DNA from: an uncultured Opitutia bacterium
GTDB taxonomy: Bacteria; Verrucomicrobiota; Verrucomicrobiia; Opitutales; UBA953
Assembly: GCA_903957465.1 (NCBI GenBank)
Contig: CAJBPJ010000124.1
Location: 1 to 26,400, forward strand
Direction: 5' to 3'
DNA: 26,400 nt
Every line of letters begins with the position of its first letter. The first letter of the stretch is position 1. A model generated the notes under the pieces. It searched no databases. It was not told the DNA's origin and saw nothing but the letters and a program-made list of their open reading frames with translations. Positions 1 to 7,866 of this stretch are shown here, in pieces. The position numbers and the translations under genes are program-made.

Positions 1-287
1 CAGGCGGACAACTTCAGCGGGCGCTTTTAGCGAGAGCCCTCTGCCAAGGCGCGACGCTTCTCTTGCTTGATGAACCTTACGCAGGCATCGATCAAGCCAG
101 CCGACAAGCTCTCAACGAGATCCTCTTTGGTCCAGCACTCAACGGTGTCACCTTGTTACTCTCAACTCACGACAATATCGATAGCTCGCTGTGTGATCGT
201 ATATTTATAGCCGACGAAGGAAAAATCTCGTTGCGCGTAGCGTGTGACGGCCAACACCCCCACCGACATGTTGCACTGGATTCCTGA
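1..287 (+). CDS. Metal ABC transporter ATP-binding protein, C-terminal part (5' end outside window)
   Basis: This is the tail of an ABC ATPase reading in the frame whose first full codon is at 3. It shows the ABC signature region GGQLQRALLARAL, a Walker B strand LLLLDEP, a D-loop (AGID) and an H-loop histidine in LLSTHD, in the usual order. The P-loop and Q-loop lie upstream of the window. It ends with TGA at 285-287 and overlaps the start of the following ABC-3 permease, so the two are translationally coupled parts of one importer. By family knowledge (ZnuC/MntB type), it would power uptake of Zn(II), Mn(II) or Fe(II) at the cytoplasmic face. The exact metal cannot be told from this fragment. 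Confidence 0.93.
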   Translation, partial: GGQLQRALLARALCQGATLLLLDEPYAGIDQASRQALNEILFGPALNGVTLLLSTHDNIDSSLCDRIFIADEGKISLRVACDGQHPHRHVALDS

Positions 288-1083
288 GCCCCTGACGCAT
301 GCTTTCATGCAACGTGCCTTCTTAGGCATGGCTCTTTGTGCAATTGCCTGCGCGTGTATTGGGAGCCATCTCGTCGTGCGACGCATGACCTTCGTAGGCT
401 CAGCACTCACACACACCCTGCTGCCAGGCGTTGTCGCAGCGTGGCTCATGGGCATCTCAACCTACATTGGTGCAGGTGTCGCCGGACTCGTTACCGCCGG
501 CCTCGTGGTACTTGTGGGGCGGCGGCGCGAAAGCGGCGAAGATGCGGCTATCGGCGTCGTGCAATCTGCACTTTTTGCATTGGGGATTATCTTGATGGCT
601 CAAGCGCAATCGTGGCGCGATTTTACAGGACTACTTTTCGGCAGCGTGCTGGGGATTGATGATGCAGAACTAGGTCTCATGGCATCGCTATGCCTTGTCG
701 TCATAGGTGTGCTCATCATGATTCATAAAGAGCTCGAGGCTTCTGCCCTCGATGATGATTATGCATCGATGGCTGGCGCGCGGCCTATTGTCTTAAGATT
801 ACTTTTAGTAGCACTTGCTGGAGTCGCAGCAGCTTCGGCCGTACGTCTCGTTGGAGCGATGCTGACGACTGCCTTCTTAATTGTGCCCGCAGCAGGCGGC
901 GTACTCCTTGCTCGCTCGCTAAGTCAGGTAATTTTTTGGTCAGTGCTACTTTCACTTATCGGCGGAACCTCGGGCCTATGCGTTTCGTATTATTACGAAT
1001 CGATTCCTGCCGGCGCTGGCATGGTCATGGGTTGCTGCCTTGCATTTGCACTAGCCCGACTCTGGCGCTCCTGGCGCGGATAA
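268..1083 (+). CDS. Metal ABC transporter permease, ABC-3 family (ZnuB/MntB type)
   Basis: This polytopic membrane protein of about 271 residues has seven to nine hydrophobic segments. It carries the ABC-3 family N-terminal pattern (MQRAFLGMALCAIACACIGS, then VVRRMTFVGSALTHTLLPGV) and a late AGGVLLARSLSQ segment. It forms the channel of a divalent-metal importer with the ATPase immediately upstream. I take the ATG at 268, which overlaps the ATPase by 20 bp. A GTG at 244 would add eight residues, and neither start has a convincing Shine-Dalgarno. No periplasmic binding protein is visible downstream; it would have to lie upstream of the window or elsewhere. The stop is 2 bp from the stop of the convergent small gene on the minus strand. 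Metal specificity is not resolved. Confidence 0.92.
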   Translation: MLHWIPEPLTHAFMQRAFLGMALCAIACACIGSHLVVRRMTFVGSALTHTLLPGVVAAWLMGISTYIGAGVAGLVTAGLVVLVGRRRESGEDAAIGVVQSALFALGIILMAQAQSWRDFTGLLFGSVLGIDDAELGLMASLCLVVIGVLIMIHKELEASALDDDYASMAGARPIVLRLLLVALAGVAAASAVRLVGAMLTTAFLIVPAAGGVLLARSLSQVIFWSVLLSLIGGTSGLCVSYYYESIPAGAGMVMGCCLAFALARLWRSWRG

Positions 1084-1085
1084 GT

Positions 1086-1424
1086 TTAGCGCAACGAAAC
1101 GGGTGGGCCTAAAACTTCCCGTACAATCATCGCTTTTCTCAAAGCCTCTTTACCACGAAATGCAGGGGCTAAGGCGCGCCGTGGGGCAACCCGTGCCAAA
1201 GCTGGACGCGGTGCAACGGGTACAATCGTCGGGATTGTCGGCTCGTCTGAAAACACTCTCGGTTCAGGTGTAAAATTTACATCTGCAGGTCGTCGACGTA
1301 CCGCGCGACGACGCGCTGGCGCCACAGGCAATGGCGGGGCTTCAGGATTGGCTTCATCGGGCGTCATCCTGCCCGCGATAAATCGCAGGAGAGCAACGAC
1401 GCCAATGATGACGAGCAGCTCCAT
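1086..1424 (-). CDS. Small membrane-anchored Arg/Pro-rich protein in the floA operon
   Basis: This 112-residue protein of unknown function begins with one hydrophobic segment (MELLVIIGVVALLRFIAG), consistent with a single N-terminal anchor. A low-complexity, very basic, Pro/Ala/Arg-rich middle follows (residues about 30-90). It ends in a short helix-like tail containing REVLGPPVSLR. It starts 3 bp after the floA stop, so it is almost certainly co-transcribed and perhaps translationally coupled with floA. A role as an accessory of the flotillin/NfeD membrane domains is inferred from position only. The REVLGPP tail looks like a motif that could be conserved in related genomes, but I cannot test that here. 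The coding call rests on tight operon packing and the clear membrane segment. Confidence 0.72.
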   Translation of the reverse strand: MELLVIIGVVALLRFIAGRMTPDEANPEAPPLPVAPARRRAVRRRPADVNFTPEPRVFSDEPTIPTIVPVAPRPALARVAPRRALAPAFRGKEALRKAMIVREVLGPPVSLR

Positions 1425-1427
1425 GAA

Positions 1428-2444
1428 TTAGGCCTTAGGAGCTTCGCCCGATCCCGCAATACCGCGGCGCATGTCCGTGTCAGAGCGAAGATTTTCCATC
1501 CGGAAGAAATCCAGCGCACCCATCTTGCCGTTACGCAAAGCATCCGCAAGGGCGAGCGGCACCTGCGACTCTGCCTCGACAACCCGAGCGCGCATTTCTT
1601 CAACACGCGCGCGCATTTCTTGCTCAAGTGCAACCGCAGCTGCGCGACGAATTTCGGCCTCAGCCTGCGCCATATTCTTATTCGCATTGGCTTGAGCCTC
1701 TTGAAGCATCGCGCCGACGTTGTCACCGACATCGACATCAGCGATGTCGATTGAAAGGATGTCGTAAGCAGTGCCCGCATCGAGCCCGCGCTCGAGTACG
1801 GTTTTGGAAATACGGTCAGGGTTCTCGAGGACAACTTTGTAAGAAGCCGAAGATCCGATAGTTGTCACAATGCCTTCACCCACACGCGCGATAATTGTTT
1901 CCTCTTGAGCGCCGCCCACAAAACGATCGAGATTTGTGCGCACAGTCACCCGGGCTTTAACTTTTACCTGAATGCCATCCTTGGCCACCGCATCAATGGT
2001 AGTGCGACCGCCAGATGGATTGGGACAATCGATGACCTTAGGGCTCACGGACGTGAGCACGGCCTCGAGCACGGACTTATTGGTACCGCGAGTCGCGATG
2101 TCGATTGCGCACGCACGGCGCCAGTCAAGGGTGATGCCTGCTTTTTGAGCGGCGATCAGCGCTTGGACAGTTTGGACAATATTGCCGCCAGCGAGGTAGT
2201 GGCCATCAATCATGTCTTCGCCAATGGGAATGCCGGCCTTGTGAGCGGCGATGCGTGCATCAACCACCACGGCATAGGGGACGCCACGAAGGCGCATACC
2301 AATTAAGTCTCCAAGACCAACGGGCGCACCCGTAAGCATTGCGCGCGTCCACACGGGCAAGAAGCCGAGGGCAAAAATAAGGATAAGACCTAGCCCGACA
2401 AGCAGGGCAATGTAGATCGGGTTACTGATGAGATAGTTGAGCAT
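1428..2444 (-). CDS. floA: Flotillin-like protein FloA
   Basis: This 338-residue protein matches the FloA (YqfA, UPF0365) family in length and layout. It has a short N-terminus, one hydrophobic hairpin or anchor (residues about 9-30), then the family stretch around [20 protein letters not shown] and [27 protein letters not shown]-like core follows (about 60-235), then an Ala/Glu/Arg-rich coiled coil (about 245-300). By family knowledge, FloA oligomerises on the inner face of the membrane and organises functional membrane microdomains. It lies between an upstream NfeD-like gene (19 bp gap) and a downstream small membrane protein (3 bp gap), the classic NfeD-flotillin partnership. Identification is secure; the cargo proteins are unknown. 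Confidence 0.96.
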   Translation of the reverse strand: MLNYLISNPIYIALLVGLGLILIFALGFLPVWTRAMLTGAPVGLGDLIGMRLRGVPYAVVVDARIAAHKAGIPIGEDMIDGHYLAGGNIVQTVQALIAAQKAGITLDWRRACAIDIATRGTNKSVLEAVLTSVSPKVIDCPNPSGGRTTIDAVAKDGIQVKVKARVTVRTNLDRFVGGAQEETIIARVGEGIVTTIGSSASYKVVLENPDRISKTVLERGLDAGTAYDILSIDIADVDVGDNVGAMLQEAQANANKNMAQAEAEIRRAAAVALEQEMRARVEEMRARVVEAESQVPLALADALRNGKMGALDFFRMENLRSDTDMRRGIAGSGEAPKA

Positions 2445-2463
2445 GGGATGAGGTTTTAAAAAA

Positions 2464-2970
2464 TTAAATGCGACGAACCGTCACGCCGCCGGGCACGGTT
2501 TCGCAGACAATGACACGGGTGCCTTTATCCAAGAAGCCGTCGATCGAGGAGGCTTGGACTCGTCGGCCAGCAATCTCTGCTGAGCCACTCGGCGCAAGCG
2601 CAGTTAATGCAAGACCTTCACGTCCGATTAAGTCCGCAAAACTGGCGGCACTCGGGACGGCTGCTCCTGCATCTGAAATCGGGCTAGCGAGACCAAGCTG
2701 CTTGGCGATATTCGGGGCAAGTTTTCGAAAGATTAAAAATTCAAGAGTCACACCAACCAGAAGCACTGTTGTCGTTAACGCAAAATCTGTCGTGCTCGAT
2801 TCAGCCGCCAGGAAAAGTCCGTAGAGGCCTGCGATGCCACCGATAATTCCAATAATCATCCCTGGGAGGACAAATTCAGCTGCGATGAGTAAGAGGGCTG
2901 CGATTACCCAAGCCCATGCTGACCCTGCGCCTAGCTGAGAAGCCTCTACCGCGAGCAATGTTAGCGCCAT
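2464..2970 (-). CDS. NfeD-like membrane protein (floA partner)
   Basis: With the ATG at 2970, this is a 168-residue protein. It has an N-terminal membrane block of about three to four helices (residues about 15-90, including [20 protein letters not shown] and an LFLAA...[13 protein letters not shown] region). A soluble C-terminal OB-like NfeD domain follows (about 110-168: [20 protein letters not shown], then [16 protein letters not shown]). This matches the short NfeD form without the serine-protease domain. The reading frame stays open upstream to 3186. The longer start would run antisense through the divergent gene at 3061 and add a non-membrane leader, so I reject it. NfeD proteins are the standard operon partners of flotillins and are thought to support their assembly. 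It is the first gene of the operon, facing away from the 3061 gene across about 90 bp. Confidence 0.9.
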   Translation of the reverse strand: MALTLLAVEASQLGAGSAWAWVIAALLLIAAEFVLPGMIIGIIGGIAGLYGLFLAAESSTTDFALTTTVLLVGVTLEFLIFRKLAPNIAKQLGLASPISDAGAAVPSAASFADLIGREGLALTALAPSGSAEIAGRRVQASSIDGFLDKGTRVIVCETVPGGVTVRRI

Positions 2971-3060
2971 GCACTGAGGAATAAACCTCAACTGACCGCC
3001 TCCAAGCCTTTTCGGTTCGATACGCTTGCACCCCTGTCTAACCTCTCTACGATTACTAAA

Positions 3061-3582
3061 ATGCGCAGGAAACCTCCCGCTATTCGTCGGACTCGAATCA
3101 AGGCTGCCCATGAAGTCATCGAAGGAGCCTTGCAACATGCTGCCGAAGCGGGTGCGAAAGAAGGACTTAGCCGTCAAGCAGCACAAGCCGCCGTTGCCAC
3201 AAAACTGGGTGTATCAACTTCGCTGCTTTATAAATGGCGCGAGTCAACCGAAGGTGGCAGCGGCCAAACAAACCCCCTTGAGCGGACTATTCAGCTGCTC
3301 GAAGCAACCGGCGATAAGCGCATTCTTGAGTGGCTCTGCCAGAAGTCGGGCGGAAGTTTCGTGGCAGAAAACCCTTTATCAGACCCTAATCTCAGCCGTG
3401 CCGCAAACGATCTCGTGCGAAAGTTTAGTCTCTTAATTGCTGAGTTAAGTGAAGCCACTGAAGACCACGTCATTGACCCAGAAGAGAGCCGACGGTTACG
3501 CGCGAGTTGGAATAAACTTCGCGAACGCTGTGAAGCCTTTGTGCGAACGTGCGAAAGTGGCGACTATTCCCCAAACAAGTAA
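3061..3582 (+). CDS. CII-like helix-turn-helix conserved protein
   Basis: This 173-residue soluble protein has an Arg-rich start and an HTH-like segment (residues about 38-60: RQAAQAAVATKLGVSTSLLY followed by KWRE). The middle block ILEWLCQKSGGSFV (about 88-101) recalls the phage regulatory CII (CP76) family, where a similar cysteine-plus-aromatic block follows the HTH. The C-terminus is predicted helical and Glu/Arg-rich. This resemblance is from memory of the motif pattern and is not a verified hit. No phage gene surrounds it: its stop is 2 bp before peptide deformylase, so it sits in a housekeeping operon and is probably a resident transcription factor. It is transcribed divergently from nfeD-floA, so those genes, its own operon, or both are its natural candidate targets. 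Confidence 0.72.
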   Translation: MRRKPPAIRRTRIKAAHEVIEGALQHAAEAGAKEGLSRQAAQAAVATKLGVSTSLLYKWRESTEGGSGQTNPLERTIQLLEATGDKRILEWLCQKSGGSFVAENPLSDPNLSRAANDLVRKFSLLIAELSEATEDHVIDPEESRRLRASWNKLRERCEAFVRTCESGDYSPNK

Positions 3583-3584
3583 CC

Positions 3585-4139
3585 ATGGCCGAACTCACCA
3601 TCGTTTATTATCCAGAGCCAGTCTTACGCACGAAGGGCGAAGGCGTGCGGGCTTTTGGTCAACCCTTGCGCGCGCTCGCAGAGGATATGCTGGTGGCGAT
3701 GCGAGCGGCGCGCGGAATGGGTTTGGCGGCGCCGCAAATCGGCAAGTCGATTCAGTTCTTTATCGTTAACGTGCCCGACGAGGACACGCCCATAGAACTT
3801 GATGGAAAAGTTGTTTCAGATGCAAAAAGCATCATGCCTATTTACATGGCGAACGCTGAAGTGGATATCTTGCCAGGCGAAATTGATCTGCTGGAAGAAG
3901 GCTGTCTGTCATTCCCTGGTATTCGCGGCGAAGTTCCCCGCGTGGAAAGATGCGTGGTGCGTTACCGCGATGTGGACGGCGCACCCCATGTCATGGTCTG
4001 CGGTGGATTATTAGCTCGCTGCATTCAACACGAGCACGACCACTGTCAGGGCGTTCTTTTTATCGACCGCATGACCGTCGCTCACCGCCAACGGGCAGAG
4101 TCAAAAATCAAACAGCTCGTACGGTCAGCGAAAGCGTGA
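3585..4139 (+). CDS. def: Peptide deformylase
   Basis: The enzyme removes the formyl group from the N-terminal methionine of nascent proteins at the ribosome exit. With the ATG at 3585 it is 184 residues long, normal for the family. All three active-site motifs are present: GMGLAAPQ (44-51), EGCLS (105-109, metal ligand Cys107), and QHEHDHCQG (148-156; His149 and His153 as metal ligands, Glu150 as catalytic base). The usual Leu after the second histidine is Cys154, a small deviation. An in-frame start at 3549 lies inside the preceding gene and would add a 12-residue non-family leader, so it is rejected. It is 2 bp downstream of the CII-like gene, suggesting co-transcription. Its usual partner fmt is not in the window. 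Confidence 0.97.
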   Translation: MAELTIVYYPEPVLRTKGEGVRAFGQPLRALAEDMLVAMRAARGMGLAAPQIGKSIQFFIVNVPDEDTPIELDGKVVSDAKSIMPIYMANAEVDILPGEIDLLEEGCLSFPGIRGEVPRVERCVVRYRDVDGAPHVMVCGGLLARCIQHEHDHCQGVLFIDRMTVAHRQRAESKIKQLVRSAKA

Positions 4140-4142
4140 CCG

Positions 4143-5324
4143 TTACTTAGCAGCTGGAGGAGTCTTGGCGGACTTAGTCTGCTCGAGGCGCAAACTCAAG
4201 GTACCCACTTCAATGGTCTTGGTGGTTCCGACTTGCGTCGCGGAAACTTTAAAGTCGCCCGTGACGCCTAGCACAGGTTTCACCTTCCAGAGTGCATTTG
4301 ACTTATCATCTAGGCTGACAGTGCCGCCCAGCAGGCGCGACAGCCATTCGCCACACCAAACAGGCACGCGATTACCCCTCACGCTTAGGTGCCTTAACAT
4401 CGCCGCCCCAATAGGCGTACAATCTGCCAAAGGATAACCTAAGCGCCATGCGTCACTTGCGCTAATGCGTGGCACAAAACTGTGTCGATCCTGCAAAGTA
4501 ATCGAGGCGCGGAAGCCAACAGCATCACCTTGAGGTGACGTCAAAAAACATTCCGTATCTATCAATCGAAGGGAATGAGCATCGGCGACATGGATGTAAA
4601 CCAATGAGGCCGTAGAGTTAATGGGGTATATCTCAGCCCAAACCAATGCGACTTGGTTGGCCGCAGTTGGCGCAGTCCAGGTTGCTGAGAACTGGGCAGG
4701 TGCTTCCGCTGTAGGTGCAGCTGTAATGCGATAACCATCACTCGGAGCAGGTTCTAAAAACTTTCGCTCTGCTTGAGCCTTCGTCCATGCCGCGCGTAAA
4801 TCTTCAACCAACGTAGCGTTGGGTGCAGGCTTGCCGTCGTCGCCAAAATTCCAGGCACCAATCACATGGTGTGCCGTCATCCCAGCATCTCGTGCAAGTT
4901 TCTGCGCACGCAGTGCACTCATGAGCAAACCCTCTTCCCATCGATAGCCTGAAACTTCTAGGGCTAAACTGACTTCTTTGGTTAGTTCAGCAAACCGCGT
5001 TGCCGCAGTTGATCGCAAACGATTTAAAGTCTGGGTCGCTCGTTGAATCTGCTCTTGGCCTTCTTTCACTAAAGCTTCGCCGCGCGCCTTGGCTTCAGCG
5101 GGCGTTTCAAAACCCTTACCAACACTCTGAGTGCGCGGGGCATTCATAATGCTTGTGCCTTGATTAAAGCGCCCTTGTCCGGCTTCAAAAAGATGACAGG
5201 CGCGCGACCACTCGGCCACTTCTGCTCCGCGCAAATAGCGAACTACTTCGGCATCTGGAATGACCGGCGCTTTCGCCGCGGGGGAACTTGCCGCAAGTAG
5301 CAAACTAGCCACTAAAACAAACAT
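4143..5324 (-). CDS. Secreted protein of unknown function downstream of HPr
   Basis: This 393-residue protein begins with a signal peptide-like stretch (MFVLVASLLLAASSPAAKA), so it is probably exported. Residues about 60-120 are charged and helical and could form a coiled coil (GEALVKEGQEQIQRATQTL). A Trp/Gly/Pro-rich central part follows, and the C-terminal half is predicted beta-rich with several cysteines (CFLTS, DCTPIG, WCGEW). It ends in a Lys/Ala/Pro tail. I recognise no domain. It starts 3 bp after the HPr gene on the same strand, so the two are co-transcribed. That does not by itself give a shared function, because HPr is cytoplasmic and this protein is not. The stop lies 3 bp from the convergent def stop. 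Confidence 0.78.
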   Translation of the reverse strand: MFVLVASLLLAASSPAAKAPVIPDAEVVRYLRGAEVAEWSRACHLFEAGQGRFNQGTSIMNAPRTQSVGKGFETPAEAKARGEALVKEGQEQIQRATQTLNRLRSTAATRFAELTKEVSLALEVSGYRWEEGLLMSALRAQKLARDAGMTAHHVIGAWNFGDDGKPAPNATLVEDLRAAWTKAQAERKFLEPAPSDGYRITAAPTAEAPAQFSATWTAPTAANQVALVWAEIYPINSTASLVYIHVADAHSLRLIDTECFLTSPQGDAVGFRASITLQDRHSFVPRISASDAWRLGYPLADCTPIGAAMLRHLSVRGNRVPVWCGEWLSRLLGGTVSLDDKSNALWKVKPVLGVTGDFKVSATQVGTTKTIEVGTLSLRLEQTKSAKTPPAAK

Positions 5325-5327
5325 GGA

Positions 5328-5615
5328 TCAGTTCTCGTCAAATTTGCGGGCGAAAAGCGCCTCCATCTCATTCAATAATGCACCCGAGCCAGCACCGGTA
5401 GCGGTGAAGCGCAATCGAGATCCCTGGCCAGCAGCCAGCATCATTAAGCTCATAATGCTCTTCCCATTCACCACTTCGTCATCCTTGGCGACTTGGACGT
5501 CAATATCTGGGTAACGGTTGGCTAAACGAACAATCTGAGCAGCGGGCCGGGTATGGATTCCCATGCGGTTTTGAACCACAAGTTCGCGTTCGGTCTGCTC
5601 AGGGGCTGGATTCAT
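5328..5615 (-). CDS. HPr family phosphocarrier protein
   Basis: HPr carries a phosphoryl group on a histidine (PTS) and, in many bacteria, a regulatory serine modified by HprK. The protein shows the His motif MGIHTRPAAQIVRLAN with the active histidine preceding TRPAA. It also shows the regulatory-serine region GKSIMSLMMLAAGQGSRL, which carries the serine in the HPr(Ser-P) position. With the ATG at 5615 it is 95 residues long, close to the usual 85-90. An in-frame GTG at 5672 would give 114 residues and has a purine-rich AGGGAGG-like sequence a few bases upstream, so the longer form cannot be excluded. No EI, EII or HprK gene is in the window. It is divergent from pdhA and co-directional with the secreted protein that follows. 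Confidence 0.92.
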   Translation of the reverse strand: MNPAPEQTERELVVQNRMGIHTRPAAQIVRLANRYPDIDVQVAKDDEVVNGKSIMSLMMLAAGQGSRLRFTATGAGSGALLNEMEALFARKFDEN

Positions 5616-5713
5616 GGACAAAGGGGTGCGAAATGAGGGCAACTCAATGCCCTTTGGGTCAAGGTTATTCACCCCACCCTCCCTGTGGCTTCACTTGACC
5701 TTCGGGCTGGGCC

Positions 5714-6847
5714 GTGTCCAATCGACACCTAACAACTGCCGTGGCCAAGCCTACCGCCCTTACTCACCCTGAATCACTGAAGAACCCCGCGGGGCCTTCT
5801 GCTTTTGCCAAGGACCCTGCCAACGCAGCCCTAACAAAAGCCGATAAGGTTAAACTCTATACCCAGATGGCTAGGATTCGGCACTTCGAGCAGCGCTGTA
5901 TTCGAACCTATCAACAAGGTAAAATTGGCGGCTTCCTTCACCTGTATGTCGGGCAAGAGGCTGTCGCCGTCGGCACGCTTTCCGTCCTCGGAAAAAATGA
6001 CCACCTGATCACCGGCTATCGCGACCATGGTCACGCCTTAATGGTGGGTATGGATATGAATAGTTGCATGGCCGAATTGCAGGGCAAAGCGACGGGTTGC
6101 TCGAAAGGTAAAGGCGGCTCGATGCATTACTTCGCGCCAGACAAAAATTACTGGGGCGGTCACGGCATCGTCGGCGGACAAGCCCCACTCGGCACAGGCA
6201 TCGCCTACGCATTAAAACAAAAAGGTCTCAAGGGTTGCTGCCTCGTCTACATGGGCGATGGCGCCGTCAATCAAGGCGCAGTCCACGAAGCCTACAACTT
6301 GGCAGCACTTTGGGATTTGCCCGTTATCTTTATTATTGAAAACAACGGTTACTCCATGGGCACTTCACAAGAGCGCTCCACCGCCCACCCAGGCTCCTTG
6401 GCCAAACGCGCAGAAGGATACGGCATGGACTGGGATCTCGTCAATGGACACGACCTTTACGAAGTGCGCGCAAAGACAGCGATTGCTGTGAAGCGTGCGC
6501 ATGAAAAAAATCGCCCGACCGTTTTAGAAATCTTCACCTACCGTTACTTCGGCCACTCGATGGCCGACCCTGACAAAACATATCGCGACAAAGAGGAGAT
6601 CAAAGGCTACCGCGAAGAAAAAGATCCGATTAAGCTTTGGGAAAAAGAGCTGTTGAACGAAGGCGTGCTCACCGATGCACTCGTCGCATCGATTAATGAG
6701 GCTGCGATGGAGGAAGCGAATAAAGCGGCCGACTTCGCCGACGCATCACCCTACCCCACTGTCGAATCTATCACTCAGGATATCTACTGGGAAGAAGACA
6801 ACCGCGGCAAAGACACCACGTCGCGCGGAACCATCATCTTTGAGTGA
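5714..6847 (+). CDS. pdhA: Pyruvate dehydrogenase E1 component, alpha subunit
   Basis: This is the thiamine-diphosphate-binding alpha subunit of the heterotetrameric E1 that decarboxylates pyruvate and acetylates the E2 lipoyl arm. The protein is 377 residues from a GTG at 5714. The ThDP motif begins GDGAVNQG (181-188), continues through HEAYNLAALWDLPVIF, and ends in the Asn pair at 210-211. The family phosphorylation-loop region YRYFGHSMADPDKTYR (276-291) is well kept. The first 45 or so residues are an Ala/Pro/Lys-rich leader that aligns poorly with the family, so the true start might be later. It is followed by pdhB after 14 bp and pdhC after that, a single operon. An acetoin or branched-chain dehydrogenase is possible in principle, but the YFGHSMADPDKTYR loop favours pyruvate. 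Confidence 0.96.
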   Translation: MSNRHLTTAVAKPTALTHPESLKNPAGPSAFAKDPANAALTKADKVKLYTQMARIRHFEQRCIRTYQQGKIGGFLHLYVGQEAVAVGTLSVLGKNDHLITGYRDHGHALMVGMDMNSCMAELQGKATGCSKGKGGSMHYFAPDKNYWGGHGIVGGQAPLGTGIAYALKQKGLKGCCLVYMGDGAVNQGAVHEAYNLAALWDLPVIFIIENNGYSMGTSQERSTAHPGSLAKRAEGYGMDWDLVNGHDLYEVRAKTAIAVKRAHEKNRPTVLEIFTYRYFGHSMADPDKTYRDKEEIKGYREEKDPIKLWEKELLNEGVLTDALVASINEAAMEEANKAADFADASPYPTVESITQDIYWEEDNRGKDTTSRGTIIFE

Positions 6848-6861
6848 ACTAAATCGCCGAC

Positions 6862-7839
6862 ATGCCTATCATTTCCTACCGTGAAGCCATCCGCGCAGCC
6901 ATGCGCGAAGAAATGAAACGTGACGAGAACGTTGTCATTATGGGCGAAGAAGTCGCCCAGTTTAATGGTGCGTACAAAGTGACGGAGGGCTTGTTAAAAG
7001 AATTTGGGCCGAAGCGCGTCATCGACACACCTATTTCAGAAGCAGGCTTCATCGGACTTGGCGTCGGCGCCTCGATGTTAGGCATCCGCCCGGTGATGGA
7101 ACTCATGTTCTGGTCCTTCAGCTATGTAGCCTTTGACCAAATCGTGAACAACGCTGGCAACATCCGCTACATGTCAGGCGGTTTGATTAACTGCCCGATC
7201 GTGATCCGCGGTCCGGCTAACGGCGGGACCAACGTTGGCGCAACCCACTCACATACACCGGAAGCAATGCTCGCGGCCCATCCAGGCATTAAGGTTGTTT
7301 GCCCAGCGACACCTTACGACGCGAAAGGACTCCTCAAGGCAGCCATTCGTGACAACGATCCCGTCTACGTCATGGAGAATACCATTCTCTATAACGATAA
7401 AGGCGAAGTCCCCGACGAAGATTACATTGTGCCCATCGGCGTTGCCGACGTGAAACGCGTGGGCACAGATCTCACGATTGTTGCTCACGGACGTGCTGTC
7501 ATCACTTCGCTCAAAGCCGCCGAAATTCTCGAAGCCGAGCACGGCGTCTCCGTCGAAGTTGTCGACTTGCGATCCATCCGACCGCTTGACGAGGAAACCA
7601 TCTTGGCCTCCGTGCGCAAAACGCACCGCGCGTTGCTCGTTGAGGAAAATAAACCCTTCTGCGGCGTCGACGCCCAGGTCGCTTACATTATCCAATCAAA
7701 AGCTTTTGATGAACTCGATGCACCGATCGGTCGCGTCTCATCAATTGACGCCCCTCAGATTTATTCGAAGCCGCTCGAAGACGTCCAAATCCCTTCGCCT
7801 GCGCGCGTCGTTGAAGCCGCACTCAAAGTTCTCGCGTAA
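6862..7839 (+). CDS. pdhB: Pyruvate dehydrogenase E1 component, beta subunit
   Basis: This 325-residue beta subunit begins MPIISYREAIRAAMREEM and has the conserved MGEEVAQFNGAYKVT segment (residues about 27-41), which includes the ThDP-activating glutamate. A long family core follows (RVIDTPISEAGFIGLGVGAS; FWSFSYVAFDQIVNNAG; GATHSHTPEAMLAAHPGIKV). The C-terminal transketolase-like domain contains VDLRSIRPLDEETI. With pdhA it forms the alpha2beta2 E1 of the pyruvate dehydrogenase complex in the cytoplasm. The spacing to pdhA (14 bp) and pdhC (27 bp) indicates one transcript. Its start at 6862 needs no adjustment. Confidence 0.97.
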   Translation: MPIISYREAIRAAMREEMKRDENVVIMGEEVAQFNGAYKVTEGLLKEFGPKRVIDTPISEAGFIGLGVGASMLGIRPVMELMFWSFSYVAFDQIVNNAGNIRYMSGGLINCPIVIRGPANGGTNVGATHSHTPEAMLAAHPGIKVVCPATPYDAKGLLKAAIRDNDPVYVMENTILYNDKGEVPDEDYIVPIGVADVKRVGTDLTIVAHGRAVITSLKAAEILEAEHGVSVEVVDLRSIRPLDEETILASVRKTHRALLVEENKPFCGVDAQVAYIIQSKAFDELDAPIGRVSSIDAPQIYSKPLEDVQIPSPARVVEAALKVLA

Positions 7840-7866
7840 TTTTACCACACCCAAAATTTAACACCG

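Noticed and set aside
1364..1834. 156-residue reading frame on the minus strand across floA
   Set aside because: It is in another frame of the well-supported floA gene and shows a low-complexity Arg/Ser/Cys composition typical of shadow frames.
1905..2306. 133-residue plus-strand frame opposite floA
   Set aside because: Antisense to a confident gene, with no motif or ribosome site.
2971..3186. Longer start for the NfeD-like gene
   Set aside because: It would run antisense through the CII-like gene and adds residues without family character; the ATG at 2970 gives the expected membrane start.
7249..7695. 148-residue frame opposite pdhB
   Set aside because: Shadow of pdhB; its composition mirrors codon bias on the other strand.
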